64,000 nt of DNA, taken from the NCBI RefSeq assembly GCF_026339955.1, contig NZ_JAPEPW010000001.1, positions 3,684,501 through 3,748,500 of the forward strand, in the 5' to 3' direction. The notes under the pieces are model-generated. The model was not told where the DNA came from and searched no databases. It worked only from the letters and a program-made list of their open reading frames with translations. A program made the position numbers and the translations under genes. This DNA comes from Streptomyces sp. NBC_01549. Its GTDB lineage: Bacteria > Actinomycetota > Actinomycetes > Streptomycetales > Streptomycetaceae. Position 1 is the stretch's first letter; the number at the start of each line of letters is the position of its first letter. Positions 52,936-62,060 of the stretch are shown piece by piece.

Positions 52936-54672
52936 GTGGACGAGGACACGAGCGCTACAGAGGGCACCAGGGGCGGGGCGCCGCCCCAGCTCCGGTTGGA
53001 CGAACAACTGCAGGAAATGCAGGCGCAGATCACGCGAGTGCGTTCTGCCCGGGAGCGGGTGCACGGACTGCTGGAGGCGGTCCTGGCCGTCGGGACCGAT
53101 CTGGACCTGGGTACGGTGCTGCGGCAGATCGTGCGGTCCGCGGTCACCCTGGTCGACGCCGAGTACGGGGCGCTGGGCGTACTGGGCGAGGAAGGCGGTC
53201 TCGAAGAGTTCGTCACGGACGGGATCGACGAGAGGGCCCTCGTCGCCATCGGGCACCCTCCGGAAGGCCGGGGCATCCTCGGACTGCTGCTGATCCGTGA
53301 ACCGCGCCCGCTGCGGCTGGCCGACCTCAACGAGCACCCGGAGGCCGTCGGTTTTCCGGCCGGGCATCCGCCGATGCGGACTTTCCTGGGCGTACCCCTC
53401 CGGGTGCGCGAAGCGGTGTTCGGCAACCTGTATCTGACCGACAAACGCGGTGGGGCCGAGTTCGACGCCGATGACGAGGCGGTGCTGGTGACGCTGGCCG
53501 CAGCGGCCGGGGTGGCGATCGACAACGCCCGGCTGTACGAAACGGCGCAGCGCCGTGAACGCTGGCTGGCGGCCAGCGGCGAACTGACCCGCAGCCTGCT
53601 GTCCGGCACCGCCCCGGCCGAGGTCCTGGACACCTTCACCGCCACCGTCCGGGACATGGCCGACGCCCATCTGGTCGCCCTCGCCGTGCCCGTCCCCCGC
53701 ACCGGCGACCTGGTCGTCGAAGCCGCCGCGGGCCAGGACGCCGACCGCGTACGCGGGCTGGTCCTGCCGGGCACCGCGTTGGCCGCGAAGGTCTACACCT
53801 CCGGCGAGACGATTACGGTCGGCGACGGGAATTCCGACCCCCGAACCGAACACGACACCGCCCTCATGCCGCTGGGGCCGGTCTTCCTGGTCCCGCTCGG
53901 CACCCCCGAACACGTGCGGGGCGTTCTCCTGGTCGGCGGTCTCCCCGGTCGTTCCGCCTTCGCCGACGCGACCGTCGCCATGATCGCCGGATTCGCCAAC
54001 CACGCCGCACTCGCCCTGGAGATCGCCGAGCACCGCCGCGCCGCCGAACAGCTCCTGCTCCTCGGCGACCGTGACCGCATCGCCCTCGACCTGCACGACC
54101 TGGCCATCCAGCGCCTGTTCGCCGGAGGACTGGCCCTGCAATCGGTCCTCGCGCAGGTCTCCGACCGCCCGCAGACCGCAGAGGCCGTCCAACGGGTCGT
54201 GGACGACCTCGACGGCATCATCGGGATCATTCGGTCGACGATCTACGCCTTGGGGCAGCGTGACAGCACGGGGCACACCCGCCTGCGGACGCGGCTGGTC
54301 GCCGAGACCGGCGAGGCCGCAGCGACCCTGGGTTCCACTCCCGCCCTGCGCATGACCGGCCTGTTGGACACCCTCGTCGCCGACGACATCGCCGACCAGT
54401 TGCTCGCCGTGCTCCGCGAAGCCCTCGTCAACGCCGCCCGGCACACCCACGCCACCGCCGTGGACGTCACGGTCGAGGCCACCGCCACGCACCTGAGGCT
54501 GCGGGTCTGCGACAACGGCCACTGCGTCGACCCGGCTCGCACCCGTCGCAGCGGACTGGCCGCCCTCCGCATCCGCGCCATGGAACTCGGTGGCACCCTC
54601 ACCATCGGCTGGCACCGGCCCACCGGCACCACCCTCGACTGGACCGTCCCCCTGCCCGCGGACAAGGGCTGA
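52936..54672 (+). CDS. GAF-domain sensor histidine kinase (DevS/NarL-partner type)
   Basis: The GTG at 52936 has GGGGAG 6 nt upstream; ATG at 52891 lacks one. The 578-aa protein has a short coiled coil, then two GAF domains (about residues 40-205 and 210-375, with YGALGVLGE and FGNLYLTDKR in the first). The HisKA_3 segment has H387 (RIALDLHDLAIQRLFAGGLA) and the ATPase N-box is EALVNAARHTHA. It resembles DevS/DosT-like kinases that sense redox or gas, but haem binding cannot be read from sequence. No response regulator gene is adjacent. It opens the module between att copies 2 and 3. Confidence 0.92.
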   Translation: MDEDTSATEGTRGGAPPQLRLDEQLQEMQAQITRVRSARERVHGLLEAVLAVGTDLDLGTVLRQIVRSAVTLVDAEYGALGVLGEEGGLEEFVTDGIDERALVAIGHPPEGRGILGLLLIREPRPLRLADLNEHPEAVGFPAGHPPMRTFLGVPLRVREAVFGNLYLTDKRGGAEFDADDEAVLVTLAAAAGVAIDNARLYETAQRRERWLAASGELTRSLLSGTAPAEVLDTFTATVRDMADAHLVALAVPVPRTGDLVVEAAAGQDADRVRGLVLPGTALAAKVYTSGETITVGDGNSDPRTEHDTALMPLGPVFLVPLGTPEHVRGVLLVGGLPGRSAFADATVAMIAGFANHAALALEIAEHRRAAEQLLLLGDRDRIALDLHDLAIQRLFAGGLALQSVLAQVSDRPQTAEAVQRVVDDLDGIIGIIRSTIYALGQRDSTGHTRLRTRLVAETGEAAATLGSTPALRMTGLLDTLVADDIADQLLAVLREALVNAARHTHATAVDVTVEATATHLRLRVCDNGHCVDPARTRRSGLAALRIRAMELGGTLTIGWHRPTGTTLDWTVPLPADKG

Positions 54673-54926
54673 CCTCTCGCCTGTGCGGGGGCCGTCACGG
54701 TGGGGACCGTTCGGCCCATGCGGTGTGCGTGCGCGTGGGGCGATGCTGGACACACGGCCGGTCCCGAGGCCCGTACGGCATCGGGTGCCCGGTGCCGGTG
54801 AATCGCGCTCCTCGCGACGGGACACGAGCACTCACAGAGTGCTCGCCCCCTGGCGTCACGTGCTCCGCCGACCCATTTCCCAGGACCACGCGCGAACGCC
54901 GCGGTCCTCGTCCCGAGGAGCCTTGC

Positions 54927-55847
54927 ATGCAAGCCCTGATCGTTCTCATCGTCGTGGTCGGCCTTCTGGCCCTCGTGGCGCTCGCCATGGCCGTGAAGGT
55001 CGTCAAGCAGTACGAGAAAGGGGTGCTGTTCCGCTTCGGCCGACTCGTCGGAACACGCTCCCCGGGGCTGCGGTTCATCATCCCGTTCGTCGACGCCCTG
55101 CACCGGGTGTCGCTGCGGGTCGTCACCATGCCGATCCAGTCCCAGGGCATCATCACCAAGGACAACGTCAGCGTCGACGTCTCCGCCGTGGCCTACTTCC
55201 GCGTGGTCGACGCCGTCAAGTCGGTCATCGCGATCGAGAACGTGAACTCCGCGATCGACCAGATCGCCCAGACCACCCTGCGCAAGGTCGTCGGCCAGCA
55301 CACCCTGGACGAGACCCTGTCCGAGACCGACCGCATCAACCTGGACATCCGCCAGATCCTCGACATCACCACCGCCGAATGGGGCGTGGAGGTCACCCTG
55401 GTGGAGCTGAAGGACATCCAGCTGCCCGAGTCCATGAAGCGCGCGATGGCCCGGCAGGCCGAGGCCGAGCGGGAGAAGCGGTCCAAGATCATCAACGCCG
55501 AGGGAGAGTCCCTGGCCGCTGCCGCCCTGGGCGACGCCTCCGACACGATGATGGCCCACCCGCTCGCCCTGCAACTGCGCAACCTGCAGAGCCTGGTCGA
55601 GATCGGCGTGGACAAGAACACCACCGTCGTCTTCCCGGCACCGCTGATGAGCACCATCGGAGAACTCGGCTCCTTCCTCGCCCGCGAAGCGAACGCGGCC
55701 GCCGCCACGGTGCCGCCGGCTCCCGCACCCGTACCGGCCCTCAGGGCTCCCGCCACGGTGCCGCCGTCCCCCGCACCCGTACCGGACCTCGGCCTGACCG
55801 ACTCCGCTCGCGTGCCGGCACCGAGTGGGGCGACCGAGACCAGGTGA
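54927..55847 (+). CDS. Slipin (stomatin-like SPFH membrane protein)
   Basis: A 306-aa protein with GAGGAG 6 nt before its ATG. One N-terminal membrane helix (about residues 3-23) is followed by the SPFH domain: YEKGVLFRFGRLVGTRSPGL, PIQSQGIITKDNVSVDVSAV, and LDITTAEWGVEVTLVELKDI. A coiled coil with the AEAEREKRSKIINAEGE signature follows. The tail is Ala/Pro-rich. Slipins form membrane microdomain scaffolds; many are encoded beside an NfeD protein, absent here. It lies between the kinase and the P-type ATPase, suggesting a membrane-stress role. Confidence 0.94.
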   Translation: MQALIVLIVVVGLLALVALAMAVKVVKQYEKGVLFRFGRLVGTRSPGLRFIIPFVDALHRVSLRVVTMPIQSQGIITKDNVSVDVSAVAYFRVVDAVKSVIAIENVNSAIDQIAQTTLRKVVGQHTLDETLSETDRINLDIRQILDITTAEWGVEVTLVELKDIQLPESMKRAMARQAEAEREKRSKIINAEGESLAAAALGDASDTMMAHPLALQLRNLQSLVEIGVDKNTTVVFPAPLMSTIGELGSFLAREANAAAATVPPAPAPVPALRAPATVPPSPAPVPDLGLTDSARVPAPSGATETR

Positions 55848-55958
55848 GGGCCCCTGTGGCCGTGAGCCCGCGGTGACCCACGGCGCATGTCGCCTGCCGG
55901 GTCACCGCAGGGTCTCCTTCCCTGTCCGCGCCCCGCCCCGCTGGGTCGACGGTCCGCA

Positions 55959-58619
55959 TCACGGCGGGCCGTCGGCCGGCGTGGGGCGGGGCGCGGCAGT
56001 GCTGAAGCGGCCGGCACGGCGCCGCAGGTGACGCCGGTCGGCGTAGTGCCCGGGAACCGGAGGTGCCACTGCCACGGCGCCGTAAAACAGCCGTTTGCCG
56101 ATTTCGATGAGGACCAGGTAGGCGAGGATCATGCCGACCAGCGCGGTGAAGAACGCCCCGGGAAGCGGCTGGAAGCCCAGGGCGTGGGCGAGCGGGGTGG
56201 CCGGCAGCACCGCGCCGACCAGGACGACGCCGAGCGCGGCGAGAGTCAGCGGCAGGCTGGGGTGACTGCGGAAGAACGGGACGCGCCGGGTACGGATGGC
56301 GAAGATCACCAGGGTCTGGGTGGCCAGCGACTCGACGAACCAGCCGGAGCGGAACTGGGCCGGCCCGGAGTGGAAGACCCAGAGCATGACGCCGAAGGTG
56401 AGGAAGTCGAACACCGAGCTGAGCGGCCCGAAGGAGATCATGAACCGGCGGATGAAGGCGATGTCCCAGTGCGAGGGCTTCCGCAGCTGTTCCTCGTCCA
56501 CGTTGTCGGTGGGGATGGCGAGCTGACTGCTGTCGTAGAGAAGGTTGTTCAGCAGGATCTGTGAGGGGAGCATCGGCAGGAAGGACAGGAACAGCGAGGC
56601 GCCCGCCGCGGAGGCCATGTTGCCGAAGTTGCTGGACGTGCCCATCAGTACGTACTTGATGGTGTTGGCGAAGATCCTGCGGCCCTCGGCCACACCGTCC
56701 GCGAGGACGTCGAGGTCCTTCTCCAGCAGGATGACGTCGGCCGCGTCCTTGGCGACGTCGGTGGCCGAGTCGACGGAGATGCCCACGTCGGCGGCGTGCA
56801 GGGCCAGTGCGTCGTTGACTCCGTCGCCCAGGAACGCCACGCCGCCGCGGCTGAGCCGTTGTGCGTGCACGATGCGGGCCTTGGCCTCGGGACTCACCCG
56901 TGCGAAGACGGTGGTCCTGGTGATCGCCTCGGCCAGCTGTGCGTCGTCCAGGGCATCGACCTCGCTTCCGGTCATCGCGCCCGCGTCGTTGAGCCCCAGG
57001 TCGTGGCAGACCTTGGCGGCGACCGCGGCGTTGTCACCGGTGACGACCTTCACCGCGATGCCGAGGCCGGAGAGTCTGCGCAGCGCCGTGGCGGCGTCCG
57101 GCTTGGGCGGGTCGAGGAACACCAGCAGTCCGGCCAGGCTCAGTTCCCGCTCGCTGTCGGGTTCGACGGTCTGCGTTCCGGGAGCGACGGGCCGGGTGGC
57201 GACGGCGACCACCCGGTTCCCTGCGGCGAACTCCGCCGCCAGCGCCGCACGGGCTTCGGGCGGGACCTCGACGCAGCGGTCCAGGACGGTCTCCGGAGCA
57301 CCCTTGGTGACCAGGCTCGAACGCCCGCCCCCGTCCCGTACGAGGACCGATACCATGCGCCGTTCGTGATCGAAGGGCAGCACCGCGACCTGTGTGTACC
57401 CGTCCAGCGCGGCCCGCTCGCCCGCGGCGGCCGGAGACCGCCACAGGGCCTGGTCCAACGGGTTCCCGCCGACGTCCTGCGCGTCCCGCGCCGCGTTCTC
57501 GGTACTGAGCAGTCCCCACCGCACCACCGCCTCAAAGCCGTGGCCGTCGGCGGGGACGGCGCGCATGTACTCGATGCGGCCCATGGTGAGCGTGCCGGTC
57601 TTGTCGGTGAACAGGACATCGACGTCGCCCAGGTCCTCGATGCAGACCAGCCGCTTCACCAACACCTTGCGCCGGCTCATCCGGCGCGACCCGGCGGCCA
57701 GGCTGGTCGAGACGACCGCGGGCAGCAGCTGCGGGGTGATACCGACCGCGATGGCGAGCGAGAACAGCAGCGCGTCGATGACCGGCTTGTGCAGGACGAC
57801 GCTGATCACGAAGATCGAGGTGGTCAGCGCGCCCGCGACGTAGACCAACAGCAGCGAGAAGCGCCGCAGGCCGACCTGGAACTCGGTGTCGAGCGGGTGG
57901 GTGTCGAGCCCGGCGGCGATCTTCCCGAACTCGGTGTGCGCCCCGGTGGCCACCACTACCCCGCGGGCGGAACCGGTCCGGACGACCGTGCCCATGAGAG
58001 CGCACCCGGACAACTCGGCCAACGGGGTCCCGGCCGCGACCGCGGCGAGGTTCTTGTCCATCGGCAGCGACTCGCCGGTCAGCACCGACTCGTCGCACGC
58101 CAGACCGGTGACCCGCAGCAGCCGCAGGTCCGCCGGAACGATGTCGCCCAGACGCAGTTCCACCACGTCACCGGGGACCAGTGCCGTGACATCCACCAGG
58201 GTCGCCAGGCCGTCGCGCAGCGCCACGGCCTGGTGGCGGATCTGGGAGTGCAGCGCCTCGGCTGCCTGCTCGGCCCGGTACTCGTTGACGAAACCCAGCC
58301 CGACGGACGCGCTCACGATCACCCCGATGATCACCGCGTCGCTTCGCTCGCCCACCAGGAAAGACGCGACAGCGGCCGCCATCAGCAGTCCGAGCAGAGG
58401 AGAGCGCAGCTGATGCCACAGCACAGGGAACACCCGGGCATGGTGTGTGGCGACCGCGTTGGGGCCGAACCGCACCTGCCGTCGTACGACCTCCTCGCCG
58501 CCGAGACCCTCGGCGGCGCCGACACCGAGTTCACGCAGCACATCGTCCCCCGGCAGGACCGCCGCCGACATCACCCCGGGCGCGAGCACGGACTCCTGCG
58601 CCGGCGCGGAGACGCTCAC
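55959..58619 (-). CDS. mgtA: Magnesium-translocating P-type ATPase (MgtA/MgtB type)
   Basis: An 886-aa P3B-type ATPase. Motifs in order: PGDVVELRLGDIVPADLRLL, TGES, the phosphorylation site DKTGTLT, KGAPETVL, TGDN and GDGVNDALALHAADVGISVD, with about ten membrane helices. The C-terminal helices carry SSNFGNMASAAGASLFLSFLPMLPSQILLNNLLYD, a hallmark of MgtA that sets it apart from Ca or H pumps. It should import Mg using ATP. The GTG at 58619 has a weak site; ATG at 58571 is an alternative. No Mg riboswitch-like leader is recognised upstream. Confidence 0.93.
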   Translation of the reverse strand: MSVSAPAQESVLAPGVMSAAVLPGDDVLRELGVGAAEGLGGEEVVRRQVRFGPNAVATHHARVFPVLWHQLRSPLLGLLMAAAVASFLVGERSDAVIIGVIVSASVGLGFVNEYRAEQAAEALHSQIRHQAVALRDGLATLVDVTALVPGDVVELRLGDIVPADLRLLRVTGLACDESVLTGESLPMDKNLAAVAAGTPLAELSGCALMGTVVRTGSARGVVVATGAHTEFGKIAAGLDTHPLDTEFQVGLRRFSLLLVYVAGALTTSIFVISVVLHKPVIDALLFSLAIAVGITPQLLPAVVSTSLAAGSRRMSRRKVLVKRLVCIEDLGDVDVLFTDKTGTLTMGRIEYMRAVPADGHGFEAVVRWGLLSTENAARDAQDVGGNPLDQALWRSPAAAGERAALDGYTQVAVLPFDHERRMVSVLVRDGGGRSSLVTKGAPETVLDRCVEVPPEARAALAAEFAAGNRVVAVATRPVAPGTQTVEPDSERELSLAGLLVFLDPPKPDAATALRRLSGLGIAVKVVTGDNAAVAAKVCHDLGLNDAGAMTGSEVDALDDAQLAEAITRTTVFARVSPEAKARIVHAQRLSRGGVAFLGDGVNDALALHAADVGISVDSATDVAKDAADVILLEKDLDVLADGVAEGRRIFANTIKYVLMGTSSNFGNMASAAGASLFLSFLPMLPSQILLNNLLYDSSQLAIPTDNVDEEQLRKPSHWDIAFIRRFMISFGPLSSVFDFLTFGVMLWVFHSGPAQFRSGWFVESLATQTLVIFAIRTRRVPFFRSHPSLPLTLAALGVVLVGAVLPATPLAHALGFQPLPGAFFTALVGMILAYLVLIEIGKRLFYGAVAVAPPVPGHYADRRHLRRRAGRFSTAAPRPTPADGPP

Positions 58620-59242
58620 CCGGCCCCGCTTTGCGGGCAGGGCGGGGCCTGCCGCACACTCTGGTATCGGCTGTTCTCACGATCCTGGCACTGCTGCCCG
58701 GTCATACGCATCGCCGCCCTGGGGCCGTCACGCCCGGTGAGGACGCGGGGCCCGAAGACCCGGCGTGCTCCAGGATTCCAGCATCGCACGCGCAGCGCGG
58801 CCCGACGCCCGGCACGTGGCGCACCCGCCGGGTATCACCGAGGAACGCGCCCTCATCCCGGCACACTGCACAGCTGGGTCCCGGGCGGGTGCCGCGCCGG
58901 CGCAGCGACGTCCGAACGCCCTGCGGAGGGGGCGGCCGGTGGGCGGCTGCACGAGGCCGTCCGCCGACGCCGGAGTGGGACCGGCGGGCTTCGCCGGTCC
59001 GACACCGACCCGGGGAGCCGGGTCCTGTACGTCCGTCACCGGGGCCGACGGCGTCGGGATGTCCGGTACGGCGACGGTCCCAAGAGCCGTCGCCGCCGCG
59101 CCGTCCCGCTGCCCGACCCGTGCGCCGCCTCCCCCACCCTGAAAGGGGGTCTGGCAGATGCCGCCCCTCCAACGCCGGGGAGAACGCGCCGGAAGGTAGC
59201 CAGGTGGGTCTGGCCCGCCCTGGCGCTGTGCCGCGCGCACGA

Positions 59243-59273
59243 AGGCCCTCCCGTCCGTCGGACGGAAGGGCCT
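59243..59273. terminator. Imperfect hairpin beside att copy 3
   Basis: AAGGCCCTCCCGTCC pairs with GGACGGAAGGGCCT with one bulge; it lies 20 nt from the tRNA end. Confidence 0.65.
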
Positions 59274-59292
59274 CTGACCAGGTGTTTCTCCG

Positions 59293-59334
59293 TGCCCCCG
59301 GCAGGATTCGAACCTGCGACACCCGCTTTAGGAG
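59293..59334 (-). repeat. tRNA-Arg(CCU) 3'-half copy 3, attachment-site core
   Basis: Identical 42-bp core to copies 2 and 5. The sequence right of it (TTCGATCGCTGCG) differs from all other copies, as expected where different elements abut. Confidence 0.9.
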
Positions 59335-59512
59335 TTCGATCGCTGCGTGGGGCGACCTCACGGAACGGGCCCTTATGGCTGTCTGCCACTGCGGGCAGAG
59401 TTGCCGTTGTCTGCCCTCATTCAGCGGCGTTAGTGTCAACTGGTGATGTCAGCCGGACGATCTGTGCCCGCCGGGACCCGCCCGGTCCCGGCGCGGCGAG
59501 TGACCTGGTCTG

Positions 59513-60868
59513 CTAGCCGTTGACGCAGGCGTTTCCCGCCGCCGGGTTGAGCAGTCCGATGACGTTCACGGAGTTGCCGCAAGCGTTGACCGGGATGTCC
59601 ACCGGTACCTGCACCACGTTGCCGGACAGCAGACCGCCCGAGCCCGTCGCGGTGCCCACCGCTGTCGCTCCCTTTTTCTTGACGGTCAGGGGCGCGGGGC
59701 CCGGGGGATTCAGGCCAACCGTAGTGATCGCTTCGGGGCGGTTGACGTAGGTTCCCGCCTTGACGGCGGTGACATTCACCGTGACCGTGCAGGACTTCTC
59801 GCCGGCGGCCAGGTCGCCGCCGTCCAGAGCGACGGACGCGCCCCCCGCCGCCGCGGAGACCGCGCCGCTGCCGCAGGTCGTCGACGCGTTGGGGGACGGG
59901 GCCACGCTCACGCCCGCGGGCAGGCTGTCGGTGAAGCCGAAGTCGTTCTTCGCCGCCAGTTCACTGGTGTTGGTCACCGTCATGGTGAGCGTCGAGGTGC
60001 CACCCTCGTCAATGGTGGCGGGACTGAACGACTTGTCCAGCTGTGGAGTCGCATCCAGGATCCGGATGTTGTCGAAGGCGTGGTCGTTGCCGTTCCACTC
60101 TCCTTGCCCATTGAGCATCTTGATGCCCAACTGAGTGCCGTTGAACAGTACGGCTCTGTCGCTGGCGAACGACCCGGCCTTGAGCCCTCTCATTCCTCCG
60201 GGGTAGGGCTTGGAGTTGGGGTCGGTGCAGGGATTGATGGGGGTGGTGAAGGTCGGGATGTCCGACCCGCTGCCGGTCAGATAGAATTTCAGCAGTGGAT
60301 TCTTGAGTGCGCAATTATCTGCAGCTACGTCCACCGCGAAGGTGATGTAGCGATTCGGCTTCGCGATCGGGATCGGCTGCTCGGTCCGGAACTCCACCCG
60401 GTCGGAGCCAGGGTTCGCAGTGTCGCTGTACGCCGACACCGCGTGGTTGGTCGGCGGATTCATCCCGCCGACCTGCCCCAGCGCATTGGCCATGCCCTTC
60501 AAATACTGCAGCCACCGGCAGTTAGGCTGATCAGCACCGGTCTGGTTCAGGATGATGCCGTTGCACTGTCCGTGGTCAAGCCAGGGTGGGTCGGCCGTGT
60601 ACCTCTCGTTGAGCGGTGGAGCCCCAACGTAGTCCTCCAGGAAAGTCGGGGTGCCGCCTGTTTTGTTTTCGAAGTTCTCGACGAACACCGTGACCGGGGC
60701 CTGCGGGACTCCCGGGGTGCCGGATGCGCGAAGGGCGCCCACACCCGCCGGATTGCCCAGGGCCTGGGCTTGAGCGGTCGCTAGAGCGCTCGTGATCGCA
60801 AGTGCCATCAGGGACGCTGATGCAGTGCGCGTACACCAAGAAAGCTTCACTGCGGAAATTGCCGCCAC
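59513..60868 (-). CDS. Secreted DUF11-like protein with C-terminal chaplin domain (copy 2)
   Basis: A 451-aa paralogue of the gene at 41827, from a GTG at 60868 in the same context (GGAAAAGAG). Signal peptide to about residue 35 (ATAQAQA), choice-of-anchor-like domain, DUF11-like domain (TSTLTMTVTNTSELAAKNDF) and the chaplin end (GNVVQVPVDIPVNACGNSVN, GNACVNG). The last 190 nt of coding sequence are almost identical to copy 1, while the middle has diverged (for example an insert RWLQYLKG). Near-identity of the 3' ends suggests recent duplication or gene conversion. It lies 179 nt from att copy 3. Confidence 0.88.
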   Translation of the reverse strand: MAAISAVKLSWCTRTASASLMALAITSALATAQAQALGNPAGVGALRASGTPGVPQAPVTVFVENFENKTGGTPTFLEDYVGAPPLNERYTADPPWLDHGQCNGIILNQTGADQPNCRWLQYLKGMANALGQVGGMNPPTNHAVSAYSDTANPGSDRVEFRTEQPIPIAKPNRYITFAVDVAADNCALKNPLLKFYLTGSGSDIPTFTTPINPCTDPNSKPYPGGMRGLKAGSFASDRAVLFNGTQLGIKMLNGQGEWNGNDHAFDNIRILDATPQLDKSFSPATIDEGGTSTLTMTVTNTSELAAKNDFGFTDSLPAGVSVAPSPNASTTCGSGAVSAAAGGASVALDGGDLAAGEKSCTVTVNVTAVKAGTYVNRPEAITTVGLNPPGPAPLTVKKKGATAVGTATGSGGLLSGNVVQVPVDIPVNACGNSVNVIGLLNPAAGNACVNG

Positions 60869-61150
60869 CTCTTTTCCAATCACCACGGCGTACAAGCAAA
60901 AGCGGACATGGGCCGAAATGAGGAGACCCAGACCATTTACTATGCACTCCGAAAGGGCATGTCGCCGACATTCCAGCACACGCCCCCAAAAGAAGACAAC
61001 CAGCGAACGCGCCGACTGCATTTTTCACCGTATTGGTCGCACTCGGAGTCAATCCTGTAGGTGCATATCAGAATTTGATCCGGTGAATCTTATGGGTGTC
61101 GGCGCCTTGGATAGCAGCGGATTCGGATACCCGTAGTTCCCTGGCATGCG
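60869..61150 (-). repeat. Upstream region homologous to 43174-43396 plus 44889-44960
   Basis: The segment around TTGGTCGCACTCGGAGTCAA and AATTTGATCCGGTGAATCTT matches the copy 1 upstream region on both sides of the IS element. Here it is uninterrupted, giving the empty-site reference. Confidence 0.85.
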
Positions 61151-61216
61151 TCTGGCGTGACCTCTTCATCCCGAGGCAACTCGCTCGGGATGCTCAACCT
61201 TGGGCTGGTGTGCCTC

Positions 61217-61381
61217 TCAGCTGCTGCTCTTGGGCATCGGCACGGTGGAGTCGTCCATATGGGTGGGGACTGGGATCCGAGCGGTGCAGGACAAGCAGAA
61301 CAGGTACAAGTTATTGGGGTCGTCCAGCATGTCGACCTCGATGCTGAGGGTCGGCTCCCCGCATTCGCCGCAGGTCATCAT
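61217..61381 (-). CDS. Small zinc-ribbon-like protein
   Basis: A 54-aa protein (MMTCGECGEPTLSIEVDML, then NNLYLFCLSCTARIP). Two CxxC pairs (CGEC and CLSC) about 24 residues apart fit one zinc site. GGTGAAGAG lies just before the ATG pair at 61381/61378. Such small zinc ribbons often bind nucleic acids or proteins. It lies between the chaplin-fusion gene and the integrase remnant, thus inside the island. Short length keeps confidence moderate. Confidence 0.55.
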   Translation of the reverse strand: MMTCGECGEPTLSIEVDMLDDPNNLYLFCLSCTARIPVPTHMDDSTVPMPKSSS

Positions 61382-61577
61382 CTCTTCACCTGGTTCTGGG
61401 GGGCGAACTTCAACCACGCGTCGGCATGTAGGCGTTGGGGTACGACATGCCGCGGAAGTGGCAGCGATTGCCCACCCGGCTCTGAGTCGCCATACACGCC
61501 CTTGATCGCTGTGCGACGAACGTTTCGATGTCGGCGAGACCGTCTCGGACCCGGACCATGTCCTCACCGATCGCGAC

Positions 61578-61784
61578 ACGGGCAATACGCCGCCCTCCAC
61601 TGCCGGGGCCGGCACCCGGGAGCTGATGACGCGGATGGGCCACAGCAGCTCGCGGGCCGCGCTGATCTATCAGCACATGACCAGCGACCGTGATCGGGCC
61701 ATTGCCGACCGCCTCGGCCCGATGACTCGCGACGGCGGGGGAGGCCCCTCGGACAGCAACAACAAGGACGTCACTCGGACGTAG
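61578..61784 (+). pseudogene. pSAM2-like tyrosine integrase C-terminal remnant
   Basis: The frame reads TGNTPPSTAGAGTRELMTRM, GHSSSRAALIYQHMTSDRDR, AIADRLG, ending in TAG at 61782. This is the end of Streptomyces tyrosine integrases, with the RHTGNT region, the LMTRMGHSS motif (second conserved His) and the active-site Tyr in LIYQH. Upstream of 61578 the match decays and the first catalytic Arg region is absent. It is followed at once by a hairpin and att copy 4, the int-attP order of pSAM2-type elements. It cannot make an active enzyme. Confidence 0.8.
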
Positions 61785-61805
61785 TGGCATGGCACGGAAA
61801 CGGCC

Positions 61806-61846
61806 AAGGGCCAGCCCTGGAGGAAACCCCTCCTGAGCTGGCCCTT
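61806..61846. terminator. Island-family hairpin beside att copy 4
   Basis: AAGGGCCAGC-CCTGGAGG-AAA-CCCCTCC-TGA-GCTGGCCCTT; it separates the integrase remnant from the tRNA end. Confidence 0.8.
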
Positions 61847-61853
61847 CTTGCTG

Positions 61854-61896
61854 TGCCCCCCGGCAGGATTCGAACCTGCGACACTCGCTTTAGGAG
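61854..61896 (-). repeat. tRNA-Arg(CCU) 3'-half copy 4, attachment-site core
   Basis: As copies 2, 3 and 5 but with one extra C in the acceptor strand and CTCGC for CCCGC. Its right flank (GTGGGATCGAATCC and following) matches that of copy 5 for about 120 bp. Confidence 0.88.
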
Positions 61897-62060
61897 TGGG
61901 ATCGAATCCTTGCCGGGGAGTGCCTGGCGCTGCCGCGCGGTGCTGTTTCCCCTGGTCAGAACCGCACGGCGAGCCACTTGACTCCGGCTCATGCCGCCCT
62001 GTATTGGGATGTCCGCTCACGCATCGCTCACGCGCTGTCGGCTGCTGAGCAGCGCGTGGG

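Larger units (their letters stand above)
58620..59512. other. Module junction with att copy 3, no gene
   Basis: About 890 nt without a supported gene. It holds the MgtA promoter, a GC-rich stretch, a hairpin (59243-59273), the tRNA-end copy (59293-59334) and a GTGTCAACTGGTGATGTCAG-like direct repeat near 59434. Open frames on both strands are artefacts. Confidence 0.45.
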
